NCBI GenBank assembly: GCA_031279965.1
Contig: JAITHM010000027.1
Coordinates: forward strand, 1-7,327
Direction of reading: 5' to 3'
Source of the DNA: Spirochaetaceae bacterium
GTDB taxonomy: Bacteria; Spirochaetota; Spirochaetia; Treponematales; Breznakiellaceae
DNA: 7,327 nt
Shown: positions 1-6,092 of the stretch, piece after piece
Layout of the letters: each line of letters starts with the position of its first letter
How positions within the stretch are numbered: position 1 is the stretch's first letter
Position numbers and translations under genes: made by a program
Notes under the pieces: model-generated
Database searches by the model: none
What the model saw: only the letters and a program-made list of their open reading frames with translations
Told to the model about the DNA's origin: nothing

Positions 1-1323
1 AACCAGGCTGTTCCCGGCTTAGCCCCCGAAGACATCAGCCTTGAAGCGCTGACTGAAGGCGGCAGTTTTGTTAAAGGCGACGCCGTGAGCCCTGGTGAAA
101 CAGGCGTGTATACTATTGAAATAAGCGGGATTGAGGCGGTTGAAGAAAGCATAGAGGTAAAAGTGACGCTTTCCAAAACGGCGTATTCGTTTAGCCCCGC
201 GACCCTGGACGTAACGGTGTACAAGCGGTTTTCCGCAATTACCTACGACGCCAACGGGGGGACAAACAATCCTTTAACAACCCCTGCGGCGGTAGCCCAG
301 ACTATTGCAACGGCGAACACGTTTACCGCGCCGAGCGGGAAGACGTTTATGGAGTGGAACACGGCCGGTGACGCTTCGGGGACGAGGTATCTTCCGGGCG
401 ATGTATACACCGGTTCCGCGGATCTTACCCTTTACGCGATATGGGGCGGGCCTGTTTCCGGGCAGTTAACCAACGCCGATCTTATGGTCAAGTTTGGGAT
501 TATGCCAAGCGGTTATAGCCCCGCCAGTCTTACCCAAGCGCACGTAACGGCGGTGTTTAACGCCGTTCAATCGTATATTCGCTACGGGACGTTGAGCGTA
601 GCGAATCCGAGCACGGTGAACATGAAGCTGGGCGAAATTAAGATAAATGACTGGGTTATGCTGCCAAGCTTTAGCGTGCCGGAGGCTGTATACAACGAAA
701 TGGGAAGCCGCGTCCCATCGGTAAGCAATCAAAAGGTAAAGGTTGTGGGGATAAACCCGTATGCGGGCGGTAAGAACGGCAACGAAGCCGGAGCGCATCA
801 TCTGGTGTTTCAGTTTGAAAATGCTGTAACACAGCGAAGGATGAACGCCACGGATACTAACACAGGCGGTTACGCCAACACTGAGATTAGGAAGTATCTG
901 ACTCCTGTGGCCGGAGTTAACGGGAGCGGGATTTTTTACAACGCTCTTGTCGCCGCCGGAGTGCCCGAATCTGTGTTTTGGAGCGTTAAGCGCGTGATTG
1001 GAGCGCCGCAGGGTGGAAGCGCCAACCAGCTTTCGGATAAAGTCTTCCTGCCGACCGTATGGGAGGTGTCGGGGGGCGTGAACACTTGGAATGTTAATGG
1101 TGCCGTCAGCGGAGAAAGTGACGGTAACCAGGGGAGGCTGTGGGCTTACGGCACCGGAGCGGACAATGCGAACAGCGGTAGGAATAAGTCAGAAGACTGG
1201 TGGTCAGCCTCGCCGAACAACGGATCAACCACAGTTTTTTGCTGTGTCTTCAGCAGCGGTAAGGTCGGCGGTGCCACTGCGGGTTCGGCGAAAGGCGTCG
1301 TCCCCGCGTTCTGTATTAAATAG
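1..1323 (+). CDS. Secreted/surface protein with InlB B-repeat and C-terminal DUF6273-like domain (5' end missing)
   Basis: The frame is open from base 1, so this is the 3' part of a longer gene; 440 residues are visible. The GTG at 85 is only an internal codon. Visible residues 1-77 look like a beta-rich Ig-like spacer (SFSPATLDVTVYK). Residues ~78-149 form an InlB B-repeat (Listeria/Bacteroides repeat), with YDANGGT, a central FMEWNTAGD and a terminal LTLYAIWGG. From ~155 to the end is a DUF6273-like domain related to the C-type-lectin/FGE fold, with GGYANTEIRKYL, KVFLPTVWEV, DWWSASPNN and a final GVVPAFCIK. Family knowledge: B-repeat proteins are usually secreted or surface-anchored, and this C-terminal fold is a common ligand-binding display domain. 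Signal peptide and anchor cannot be seen. The ligand is unknown. Base composition is G+C-rich compared with the genes from 1501 to 6812. The domain reading is fairly sure; the function is inferred. Confidence 0.85.
   Translation, partial: NQAVPGLAPEDISLEALTEGGSFVKGDAVSPGETGVYTIEISGIEAVEESIEVKVTLSKTAYSFSPATLDVTVYKRFSAITYDANGGTNNPLTTPAAVAQTIATANTFTAPSGKTFMEWNTAGDASGTRYLPGDVYTGSADLTLYAIWGGPVSGQLTNADLMVKFGIMPSGYSPASLTQAHVTAVFNAVQSYIRYGTLSVANPSTVNMKLGEIKINDWVMLPSFSVPEAVYNEMGSRVPSVSNQKVKVVGINPYAGGKNGNEAGAHHLVFQFENAVTQRRMNATDTNTGGYANTEIRKYLTPVAGVNGSGIFYNALVAAGVPESVFWSVKRVIGAPQGGSANQLSDKVFLPTVWEVSGGVNTWNVNGAVSGESDGNQGRLWAYGTGADNANSGRNKSEDWWSASPNNGSTTVFCCVFSSGKVGGATAGSAKGVVPAFCIK
1171..1320 (+). other. 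Candidate DGR variable region at the 3' end of the surface-protein gene
   Basis: In diversity-generating retroelements, adenines of a template repeat are randomised during copying, so AAC/AAT template codons become NNC/NNT in the target. Here the codons after WWSASP read aac aac gga tca acc, then aca gtt ttt tgc tgt gtc, then ttc agc agc ggt aag gtc, then ggc ggt gcc act gcg ggt. Third bases are overwhelmingly C or T while the first two bases vary. The protein pattern SSGKVGGATAGSAKGVVPAF fits the DUF6273-type display pattern in which N-rich stretches are replaced, ending in the conserved GV-PAF anchor. The 3' G+C-rich stretch around 1289-1311 would be the invariant IMH-like end. No template repeat or reverse transcriptase is in the window, so this is an inference from codon pattern, fold and position. 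The boundaries are approximate. Confidence 0.42.
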
Positions 1324-1335
1324 GAAACAGCACTT

Positions 1336-1383
1336 CGGTATATGTTAGCTGGCGCTTAGTACTGCGTTAGCTGCCATATACCG
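1336..1383. repeat. Long imperfect inverted repeat (hairpin/cruciform) just after the surface-protein stop
   Basis: The outer arms CGGTATATG (1336-1344) and CATATACCG (1375-1383) pair perfectly over 9 bp. Inside are a T/C mismatch and a T-G wobble, then AGCT with AGCT (1347-1350 with 1369-1372), two G-T wobbles, and CGC with GCG (1353-1355 with 1364-1366). The loop is the 8 bases TTAGTACT. The structure is symmetric and begins 13 bases after the TAG. It has no T-tract behind it, so it is not a standard intrinsic terminator, although it could still protect the mRNA 3' end. Its place directly after a candidate DGR variable region matches the hairpin/cruciform seen downstream of known DGR targets. 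Confidence 0.75.
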
Positions 1384-1392
1384 GCAACTGCC

Positions 1393-1445
1393 CACTGTCC
1401 ACTCATCACTGTCCACTCATCACTACCCACTCATCACTGTCCACT
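1393..1445. repeat. 14-bp tandem repeat, about 3.8 copies
   Basis: The unit CACTGTCCACTCAT occurs at 1393-1406 and 1407-1420. A copy with two changes (CACTACCCACTCAT) is at 1421-1434, and a partial copy CACTGTCCACT is at 1435-1445. It is non-coding, lies between the hairpin and the promoter of the next gene, and has no open frame worth calling. The function is unknown; near-identical units suggest slippage or recent expansion. Confidence 0.9.
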
Positions 1446-1465
1446 TAACTTCGCTATCCGCCTAG

Positions 1466-1494
1466 TTGAAATTTAACTGCGTATTCTCTAGTTT
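1466..1494 (+). promoter_or_regulatory. Predicted sigma70-type promoter placing +1 at the ATG of the lipoprotein gene
   Basis: The -35 box TTGAAA is at 1466-1471, followed by a 17-base spacer, the -10 box TAGTTT at 1489-1494 (weak, TA---T kept), then 6 bases to ATG 1501. No Shine-Dalgarno sequence precedes the ATG. Standard spacing puts transcription start at the A of the start codon, so the mRNA would be leaderless. The same geometry recurs at the next two genes. Confidence 0.55.
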
Positions 1495-1500
1495 TATGCC

Positions 1501-3039
1501 ATGTCAAAACTGGGGGTTGGGGTATGCGTTTTCTTTACGTGCGCATTCCTATCATGTAAAAGCGGTCTGCCGCAGATTAGTTTGCTTGAGCCGCGTATTG
1601 GCAAAACTGGCGATTATGTAACTATACACGGGCACGATTTTGGCGAAGAACAAGGTGAATCTTTTGTTAGCTTTGGCGGTATTATTCCTACGCAAACTTC
1701 CTATGCGGCTTGGAATAACAATCTTATTGTCGTGCGTATTCCTGATTTTGGTGAATCCTGCATGCTTACCGTTCAGTGCGGTTCACGCAAGAGCAACGGG
1801 GTGCTTTTTTCAACGGAAGACTCCATGCCCGTGCTTTCCACAACAGCACGGGGACTGCCTGTTATTTCGGCGATTGTTCCAGCAGAAACACACGTAGGCA
1901 AGATTATTGAGATTCAGGGAAACGGCTTTGGGGAGAGCCGCGAAACATCACAGGTCTATTTTACTTGGGGGGCAGAGACACGTTCCGGCTTAACATCCCC
2001 GCTGCCCGTTTTAGAAGAACAGGGCGGTTATGAGCTGTGGAATGACCGTACGCTCCAGGTGCGCGTTCCCGATGGAGCAGTAAGCGGACTTGTACAGGTC
2101 GTCACTGCTAAAGGAGCAAGCAATTCAGCGCTGCTTACAATCTCTGGAGCGCCGGGAACAAAAAAGATTAAAGACCGTAAAACATATTCCATTGCCTATT
2201 CGGTTGATGTCCGTGTTGCGCAATCGACCCTGCCCAATTTTTTGTTTTTGTGGCTGCCGCTTCCGGCAAATTCATCTACTCAGCTTAACAAAGATCTTTT
2301 GGAGCGAAATATTGAGCCCTTTATAGAAAATTATCGTGGAACCGCACTGTATCAGTTTATTGATGTACCATCTGGATTCTCGCGTAAGGTGTCTGTTTCG
2401 TATCTCGTCGATGTATTTGGTATTGAAACTGAAGTTCAGGCTCACAAAGTAAGCGCCGCCCAAGAGCCGGCGATAGAGAAAGCGCTGCCGGCGGCACCTG
2501 TGCTGAATAGCAGCGACGCGGCCCGCATTGAAGCAGAAGCGCACGCCATTACCGGAAACGAAACCAACCCCTATACAAAAGCCCGGTTAATTTATACAAA
2601 ATTGCTTAGCGAGCCATCACAAGGGGCCTATAACGATGTAATGCGGTTTTGCGCGTTAAGCCGGGCAGCAAAGCTTTCCGCAATTCCTGTTGCCGGCGTA
2701 CTGGTAGCAAAAAACCGCCAGACGCTGCCCCATACCTGGGCAGAATTCTGGCTTGACGGCTTTGGCTGGGTGCCGGTGGATATTACCCTGGGAAAAGGCA
2801 CCGCACCTTCCGGCTTTATGCTTCCAGGAAATTACGCGGAGTATTACTTTGGCAGCCTGGATAACAACCGGTTAAGCTTTTCACACGGAGAAACTCAACT
2901 TGCGCCGCTCGACGGAGCAGGACGGACATTATCGCGCCCTCAGGAATATGCGCTTCAAAACATTTGGGAAGAGTCTTCCGGCGGGATAACAGCATACTCT
3001 TCGCACTGGAGCGAAATTACCATTACCGGTATTTATTAA
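1501..3039 (+). CDS. Predicted lipoprotein with two IPT/TIG domains and a transglutaminase-like domain
   Basis: This 512-residue protein begins with a hydrophobic segment and a relaxed lipobox, FLSC, with Cys19 as the likely lipidated residue; spirochaetes tolerate such lipoboxes. Two IPT/TIG immunoglobulin-like domains follow, at ~23-105 and ~118-216. Each starts LP-IS--EP/VP and contains a G-DFG or GNGFGE turn. A linker and beta-rich region (~225-315) leads to a transglutaminase-like core at ~340-432. His411 (PHTWAEFW) and Asp427 (WVPVDIT) match the last two members of the Cys-His-Asp triad. The normal Cys position, before the helix leading to the IP motif, appears to hold Asn378 or Asp379; Cys384 lies inside that helix. 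It may therefore be a pseudoenzyme or bind protein or peptide. It probably sits in the periplasm or at the envelope surface. The start at 1501 is supported by the lipobox and by a promoter 6 bases upstream; there is no Shine-Dalgarno sequence. The precise role is unknown. Confidence 0.85.
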   Translation: MSKLGVGVCVFFTCAFLSCKSGLPQISLLEPRIGKTGDYVTIHGHDFGEEQGESFVSFGGIIPTQTSYAAWNNNLIVVRIPDFGESCMLTVQCGSRKSNGVLFSTEDSMPVLSTTARGLPVISAIVPAETHVGKIIEIQGNGFGESRETSQVYFTWGAETRSGLTSPLPVLEEQGGYELWNDRTLQVRVPDGAVSGLVQVVTAKGASNSALLTISGAPGTKKIKDRKTYSIAYSVDVRVAQSTLPNFLFLWLPLPANSSTQLNKDLLERNIEPFIENYRGTALYQFIDVPSGFSRKVSVSYLVDVFGIETEVQAHKVSAAQEPAIEKALPAAPVLNSSDAARIEAEAHAITGNETNPYTKARLIYTKLLSEPSQGAYNDVMRFCALSRAAKLSAIPVAGVLVAKNRQTLPHTWAEFWLDGFGWVPVDITLGKGTAPSGFMLPGNYAEYYFGSLDNNRLSFSHGETQLAPLDGAGRTLSRPQEYALQNIWEESSGGITAYSSHWSEITITGIY

Positions 3040-3060
3040 GCCGCCGCCAGTTAACCTGTA

Positions 3061-3089
3061 TTGAAGCGCTCTCCGCGAGATGCTACTAT
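3061..3089 (+). promoter_or_regulatory. Predicted sigma70-type promoter placing +1 at the ATG of the membrane-protein gene
   Basis: The -35 box TTGAAG is at 3061-3066, the spacer is 17 bases, the -10 box TACTAT is at 3084-3089, and 6 bases follow to ATG 3096. It fills the 56-base gap after the lipoprotein stop codon. There is no ribosome binding site, so this promoter position is also the best reason for choosing ATG 3096 as the start. Confidence 0.6.
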
Positions 3090-3095
3090 AGCGTT

Positions 3096-3743
3096 ATGCT
3101 CTTATTCTGTTTGCTGTGGCTGCCGCTCTGTTATCTCTTATGGGCAGGCGTCAAACCGCCTGTGCCCGAACAATCCAAAACAAGATTTTTTGAACGCATC
3201 AGTGCCCTTGGAGTGGGGTTGATTGCCGGAATAGTTCGCTTTTTTTTTGTAAGCTTCTGGACAGCCTCGGGTTTAGGGCTGTCGCGCCTTATAAGCGCCT
3301 GTTTTGATTATGTGCTGATTCCTGTCATGATGCCTCTTGCGGCTTGTGCCGCGTTTATAAAAATCCGCAGGCTTTTTTTTAAAATAAACGAACCGCCTGA
3401 TTGGACGGGCTGGACATTATTGGCATTGATTCCTCCGGTCTTGATTTGCTCGATACGCTGGGGAACAGAAAAAAATCCGGCAAATTTGGTGCTTGTCCCA
3501 GTGCTTTTGTCGGTACTGGCATTTAGTATGCATCCGTTGGCAATGTTTTACACAATCAAGCAGGAGTTTGCACGAGCGGCGACCTGCACCGCACTAATTT
3601 TTGCACTTTCGCTTGTTGGTTCGGCCATCTGGTGGGCGTTTTTTGCCTCGCAAACAATCATAGCCTGGATTCTTCTTGCATTGCTGCTTCTTTTTCCCCT
3701 TTTAGGCACATGTATTCTTACACACAAAAAAAGGCGCGGCTGA
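3096..3743 (+). CDS. Polytopic membrane protein of unknown function
   Basis: The 215-residue product is strongly hydrophobic with about seven likely membrane segments, at roughly 1-18, 36-55, 66-89, 105-120, 131-153, 162-182 and 186-207. It ends in a short basic tail (THKKRRG), probably cytoplasmic. I recognise no family motif. The frame is also open further upstream to an ATG at 2964, but that would overlap the lipoprotein gene by 76 bases and add a polar, arginine-rich N-terminus. ATG 3096 begins directly with a membrane helix and lies 6 bases after a good -10 box. The gene follows the TIG/transglutaminase lipoprotein closely, so a joint envelope role is possible but unproven. It contains a T9 tract (3240-3248) and a T8 tract (3373-3380), either of which could shift the frame by slippage. 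Confidence 0.75.
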   Translation: MLLFCLLWLPLCYLLWAGVKPPVPEQSKTRFFERISALGVGLIAGIVRFFFVSFWTASGLGLSRLISACFDYVLIPVMMPLAACAAFIKIRRLFFKINEPPDWTGWTLLALIPPVLICSIRWGTEKNPANLVLVPVLLSVLAFSMHPLAMFYTIKQEFARAATCTALIFALSLVGSAIWWAFFASQTIIAWILLALLLLFPLLGTCILTHKKRRG

Positions 3744-3745
3744 TG

Positions 3746-3774
3746 TTGACGGGATGGGCGGCGTTGCGTAAACT
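3746..3774 (+). promoter_or_regulatory. Predicted sigma70-type promoter placing +1 at the ATG of serS
   Basis: The -35 box TTGACG (5 of 6 consensus bases) is at 3746-3751, the spacer is 17 bases, the -10 box TAAACT is at 3769-3774, and 6 bases (AAACAA) lead to ATG 3781. There is no Shine-Dalgarno sequence close to the ATG. This is the strongest of the three matching promoters and starts 3 bases after the upstream stop codon, so serS need not depend on read-through. Confidence 0.65.
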
Positions 3775-3780
3775 AAACAA

Positions 3781-5067
3781 ATGCTTGATTATCGTTTTAT
3801 CGTAGAGAATTTGGACGCGGTTAAAGAAAACATAAAAAACCGCGCAATGGATGCTGATGCAGATGCTGTTGTAAAGCTCTATAACAGCAGGACAGCGCTT
3901 ACCACATCGATTCAGGAATTGCAGCGGGAGCGTAACCAAAACGCACTTGCAATGAAAGCAAAGCTGGATAATGACACGCGGCAGCGCCTTGTTGATGAAG
4001 GCAGGCAGATAAAAGACCGTATTGCCGCCGCGGAAGAAGAACTGCGAACTGTCGAAGCAGCGCTTGAGTGTGAAGCAAAGAAAATCCCCAATATGGCGCA
4101 CCCTGCGGCCCCCACAGGCAAAGACGATAATGCGAATATTCAGCACAGTCTTTTTGGCACTCCGCCGCAATTTTCGTTTACCCCCAAGGACCACGTTGCG
4201 CTGGGACAGGATCTTGATATTATTGATTTTGATACTGCAACGAAAGTTTCAGGGACTAAGTTCTATTATCTTAAAAATCAAGCTGTACTTCTTGAATTGG
4301 GCCTTATCCGGTATGCGCTCGATATTCTTATGAAAAAAGGCTGGATGCCGTTTATCACACCGGATATTGCAAAAGACGAGATACTCGATGGCACAGGCTT
4401 TAATCCGCGCGGAGATGAAACAAATGTTTATGGTCTGGAAGGCGAAAAAAGCTGTCTTATTGGCACAGCTGAAATTACGCTGGGGGGATTTCATGCAGAT
4501 GAAATTCTCTCCAAAGACCAACTCCCAATTAAAATGGCAGGGCTTTCTCACTGCTTCCGGCGTGAAGCGGGCGCTGCGGGGCGCTTCTCAAAAGGGCTTT
4601 ACCGTGTGCATCAATTTACCAAAGTAGAGATGTTTGTGTTTTGCCTGCCCGGCCAGTCCGATGCGCTTCATGATGAATTGCGCGCGATTGAAGAAGAGAT
4701 CTTTGCCGGACTTGAGCTGCCCTACCGTGTAATGGATATATGTACGGGTGATCTTGGCGCACCGGCGTATCGCAAATGGGATATTGAAGCATGGATGCCC
4801 GGCAGAAATGGCGGTGAATACGGCGAAGTAACTTCAACGTCGAATTGCACCGATTATCAGGCGCGCCGCCTTAACATCCGGTACAAAGATGATGACGGTA
4901 AAAACCGTTTTGTGCATACGCTTAATGGAACAGCGATTGCTATTTCGCGTGCAATCATAGCCGTACTGGAAAATTTTCAGCGTGAAGACGGATCAGTCTA
5001 TCTGCCCAAAGCACTTGTGCCCTATTGCGGGTTCGAAGTAATTCCGGCGCGTCCCGGGAAAAGCTAG
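3781..5067 (+). CDS. serS: Seryl-tRNA synthetase
   Basis: This class II aminoacyl-tRNA synthetase charges tRNA-Ser (and tRNA-Sec where present) with serine in the cytoplasm. At 428 residues it is full length for a bacterial SerRS. The N-terminal tRNA-binding domain begins MLDYRFIVENLDAVK and contains the two-helix antiparallel coiled coil (~30-102), rich in Glu, Gln, Arg and Ala. The catalytic core shows the serine-binding TAE loop (229-231), motif 2 with FRRE at 259-262 followed by GLYRVHQFTKVEMF (272-285), and motif 3 GTAIAISR (383-390) with its ATP-binding Arg390. STSNCTDYQARR (352-363) is the usual conserved SerRS segment before motif 3. The start is supported by alignment of the N-terminus with the family. 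It probably heads a two-gene unit with the gene 9 bases downstream. No disruption is seen. Confidence 0.98.
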   Translation: MLDYRFIVENLDAVKENIKNRAMDADADAVVKLYNSRTALTTSIQELQRERNQNALAMKAKLDNDTRQRLVDEGRQIKDRIAAAEEELRTVEAALECEAKKIPNMAHPAAPTGKDDNANIQHSLFGTPPQFSFTPKDHVALGQDLDIIDFDTATKVSGTKFYYLKNQAVLLELGLIRYALDILMKKGWMPFITPDIAKDEILDGTGFNPRGDETNVYGLEGEKSCLIGTAEITLGGFHADEILSKDQLPIKMAGLSHCFRREAGAAGRFSKGLYRVHQFTKVEMFVFCLPGQSDALHDELRAIEEEIFAGLELPYRVMDICTGDLGAPAYRKWDIEAWMPGRNGGEYGEVTSTSNCTDYQARRLNIRYKDDDGKNRFVHTLNGTAIAISRAIIAVLENFQREDGSVYLPKALVPYCGFEVIPARPGKS

Positions 5068-5076
5068 GCAAATATT

Positions 5077-5976
5077 GTGGCAAGACGCCAGGTTTTATTT
5101 GCGGTATGCGTGCTGGTTTCTCATGCGGCGTTTGCTCAGCCAGTTTACATTACCCTTGGCGGCGGCATCGACGGCGGCACGCTGGATACCTATAAGCTGG
5201 GGCGGGAACCGAACTATTACAGTTCAATGGAACCGGTCTATTTTTTTCGGGTAGAAGGCGAGTTTAATAAATACTACACTTTTAAACTTTTGTATCAGGC
5301 AGACAGTTTTTTTCAGAATACAGTAAATGCCGGATTGGGCTTTAAGATGGGGCTTATTCATGTCGGAATGGGAGTTCAAATGGGTATTCATGATTTAGAC
5401 GCAGGGTACGATCCTATTGCGGTTGAATTTTGGAATATCGGCGTTGATGGCATGATAAAGATTGAATTTCCAGGCATTCTTTATTTTGGCAGTGATTTTG
5501 TACTTGACATAGGCGGTGGTAACTGGATTGCAAATAAACCAGGAAGTTCTCACCGGCAAGTGCTGCATTTTTACGGCGGTTTCTGGCTGCCCCACATTCT
5601 TATCACCGCTGGATATAATGATAGAAACTACGATGCCATCATAACCGATACGGTCTCAATTCGTGCCGGCCACAGGCGAATTTATGGAAAGATAGAATTT
5701 TTTGCCAAAAATGTGCCATTTCGAATTTCCGCAGAAGCAGGCTGGCTTATGCAAACAGGCAACTATAGCGAAGAAATTGCTCCTGGTGTTGTCGGTTGGC
5801 ATAATCCTGTATCAAAGAATTCACTGTATGCTGGTGGAGGTTTTGGCATCGATTTTAGCAAAAATTTCCGCTGGTTTGTAAATGCAGATATGGTACTAAC
5901 CGGACTTGAGGGCGGCCTCTTCGATAAATTTTCTGCTTCAAGCGGATTTAGTATTCGTGTTCCTGGTAATAAATAA
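5077..5976 (+). CDS. Predicted exported beta-rich envelope protein, unknown function
   Basis: The 299-residue product starts at GTG, with a clear signal peptide: basic MARRQ, a hydrophobic stretch LFAVCVLVSHAA, and a signal peptidase I site AFA|Q after residue 20. The mature protein is rich in Gly and aromatic residues in alternating strands (FYGGFWLPHILITAGYN, SLYAGGGFGIDFSKNF), as in outer-membrane beta-barrels or periplasmic beta proteins. It ends SGFSIRVPGNK, without the terminal Phe typical of many proteobacterial barrels. I do not recognise a named family. It starts 9 bases after the serS stop, with a weak AGG (5066-5068) 8 bases before the GTG, so translation from a serS transcript is likely. 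The location (outer membrane or periplasm) is inferred from composition only. Confidence 0.8.
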   Translation: MARRQVLFAVCVLVSHAAFAQPVYITLGGGIDGGTLDTYKLGREPNYYSSMEPVYFFRVEGEFNKYYTFKLLYQADSFFQNTVNAGLGFKMGLIHVGMGVQMGIHDLDAGYDPIAVEFWNIGVDGMIKIEFPGILYFGSDFVLDIGGGNWIANKPGSSHRQVLHFYGGFWLPHILITAGYNDRNYDAIITDTVSIRAGHRRIYGKIEFFAKNVPFRISAEAGWLMQTGNYSEEIAPGVVGWHNPVSKNSLYAGGGFGIDFSKNFRWFVNADMVLTGLEGGLFDKFSASSGFSIRVPGNK

Positions 5977-6042
5977 CCATTTTAACACGATATTCAGAAT
6001 GTGCCCGCGCTCTTTTATGACATTTATCATTTGATGCCCAGA

Positions 6043-6075
6043 TTGTCACAGATTCATTAAAGCACGAACTACAAT
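6043..6075 (+). promoter_or_regulatory. Weak promoter candidate upstream of comF
   Basis: A good -10-like TACAAT lies at 6070-6075, 17 bases before ATG 6093. The best -35-like box, TTGTCA at 6043-6048, is 21 bases away from it, which is too far for a standard sigma70 promoter. With +1 near 6082 the leader would be only about 11 bases and would lack a ribosome binding site. Nothing else in the 116-base gap 5977-6092 stands out; no terminator is visible after the preceding gene. Confidence 0.25.
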
Positions 6076-6092
6076 TGCCCCATTGTTTTGAT

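Noticed and set aside
466..801. Antisense 111-codon frame under the surface-protein gene
   Set aside because: No family resemblance, and it runs opposite a well-supported coding frame.
85..1323. GTG at 85 as the true start of the first gene
   Set aside because: The frame is open and protein-like back to base 1 (NQAVPGLAPEDISLEALTEG), with no promoter or ribosome binding site before 85, so the gene starts outside the window.
1091..1348. Overlapping 85-codon frame across the end of the surface-protein gene
   Set aside because: It is low-complexity and arginine-rich, lacks its own signals, and sits in the shadow of a clear domain in the main frame.
1336..1383. Hairpin as an ordinary rho-independent terminator
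   Set aside because: The stem is not G+C-rich throughout and no T-run follows. It is kept as an inverted repeat with an open function.
2964..3095. Upstream start at ATG 2964 for the membrane-protein gene
   Set aside because: It overlaps the lipoprotein gene by 76 bases and adds a polar arginine-rich extension. The promoter at 3061-3089 fits ATG 3096 exactly.
3718..4194. Antisense 158-codon frame over the start of serS
   Set aside because: It lies opposite the SerRS coiled-coil region and has no recognisable domain; its length follows from the serS codon pattern.
6043..6075. TTGTCA plus TACAAT as a strong comF promoter
   Set aside because: The 21-base spacing is outside the normal 16-18 range, so it is listed only at low confidence.
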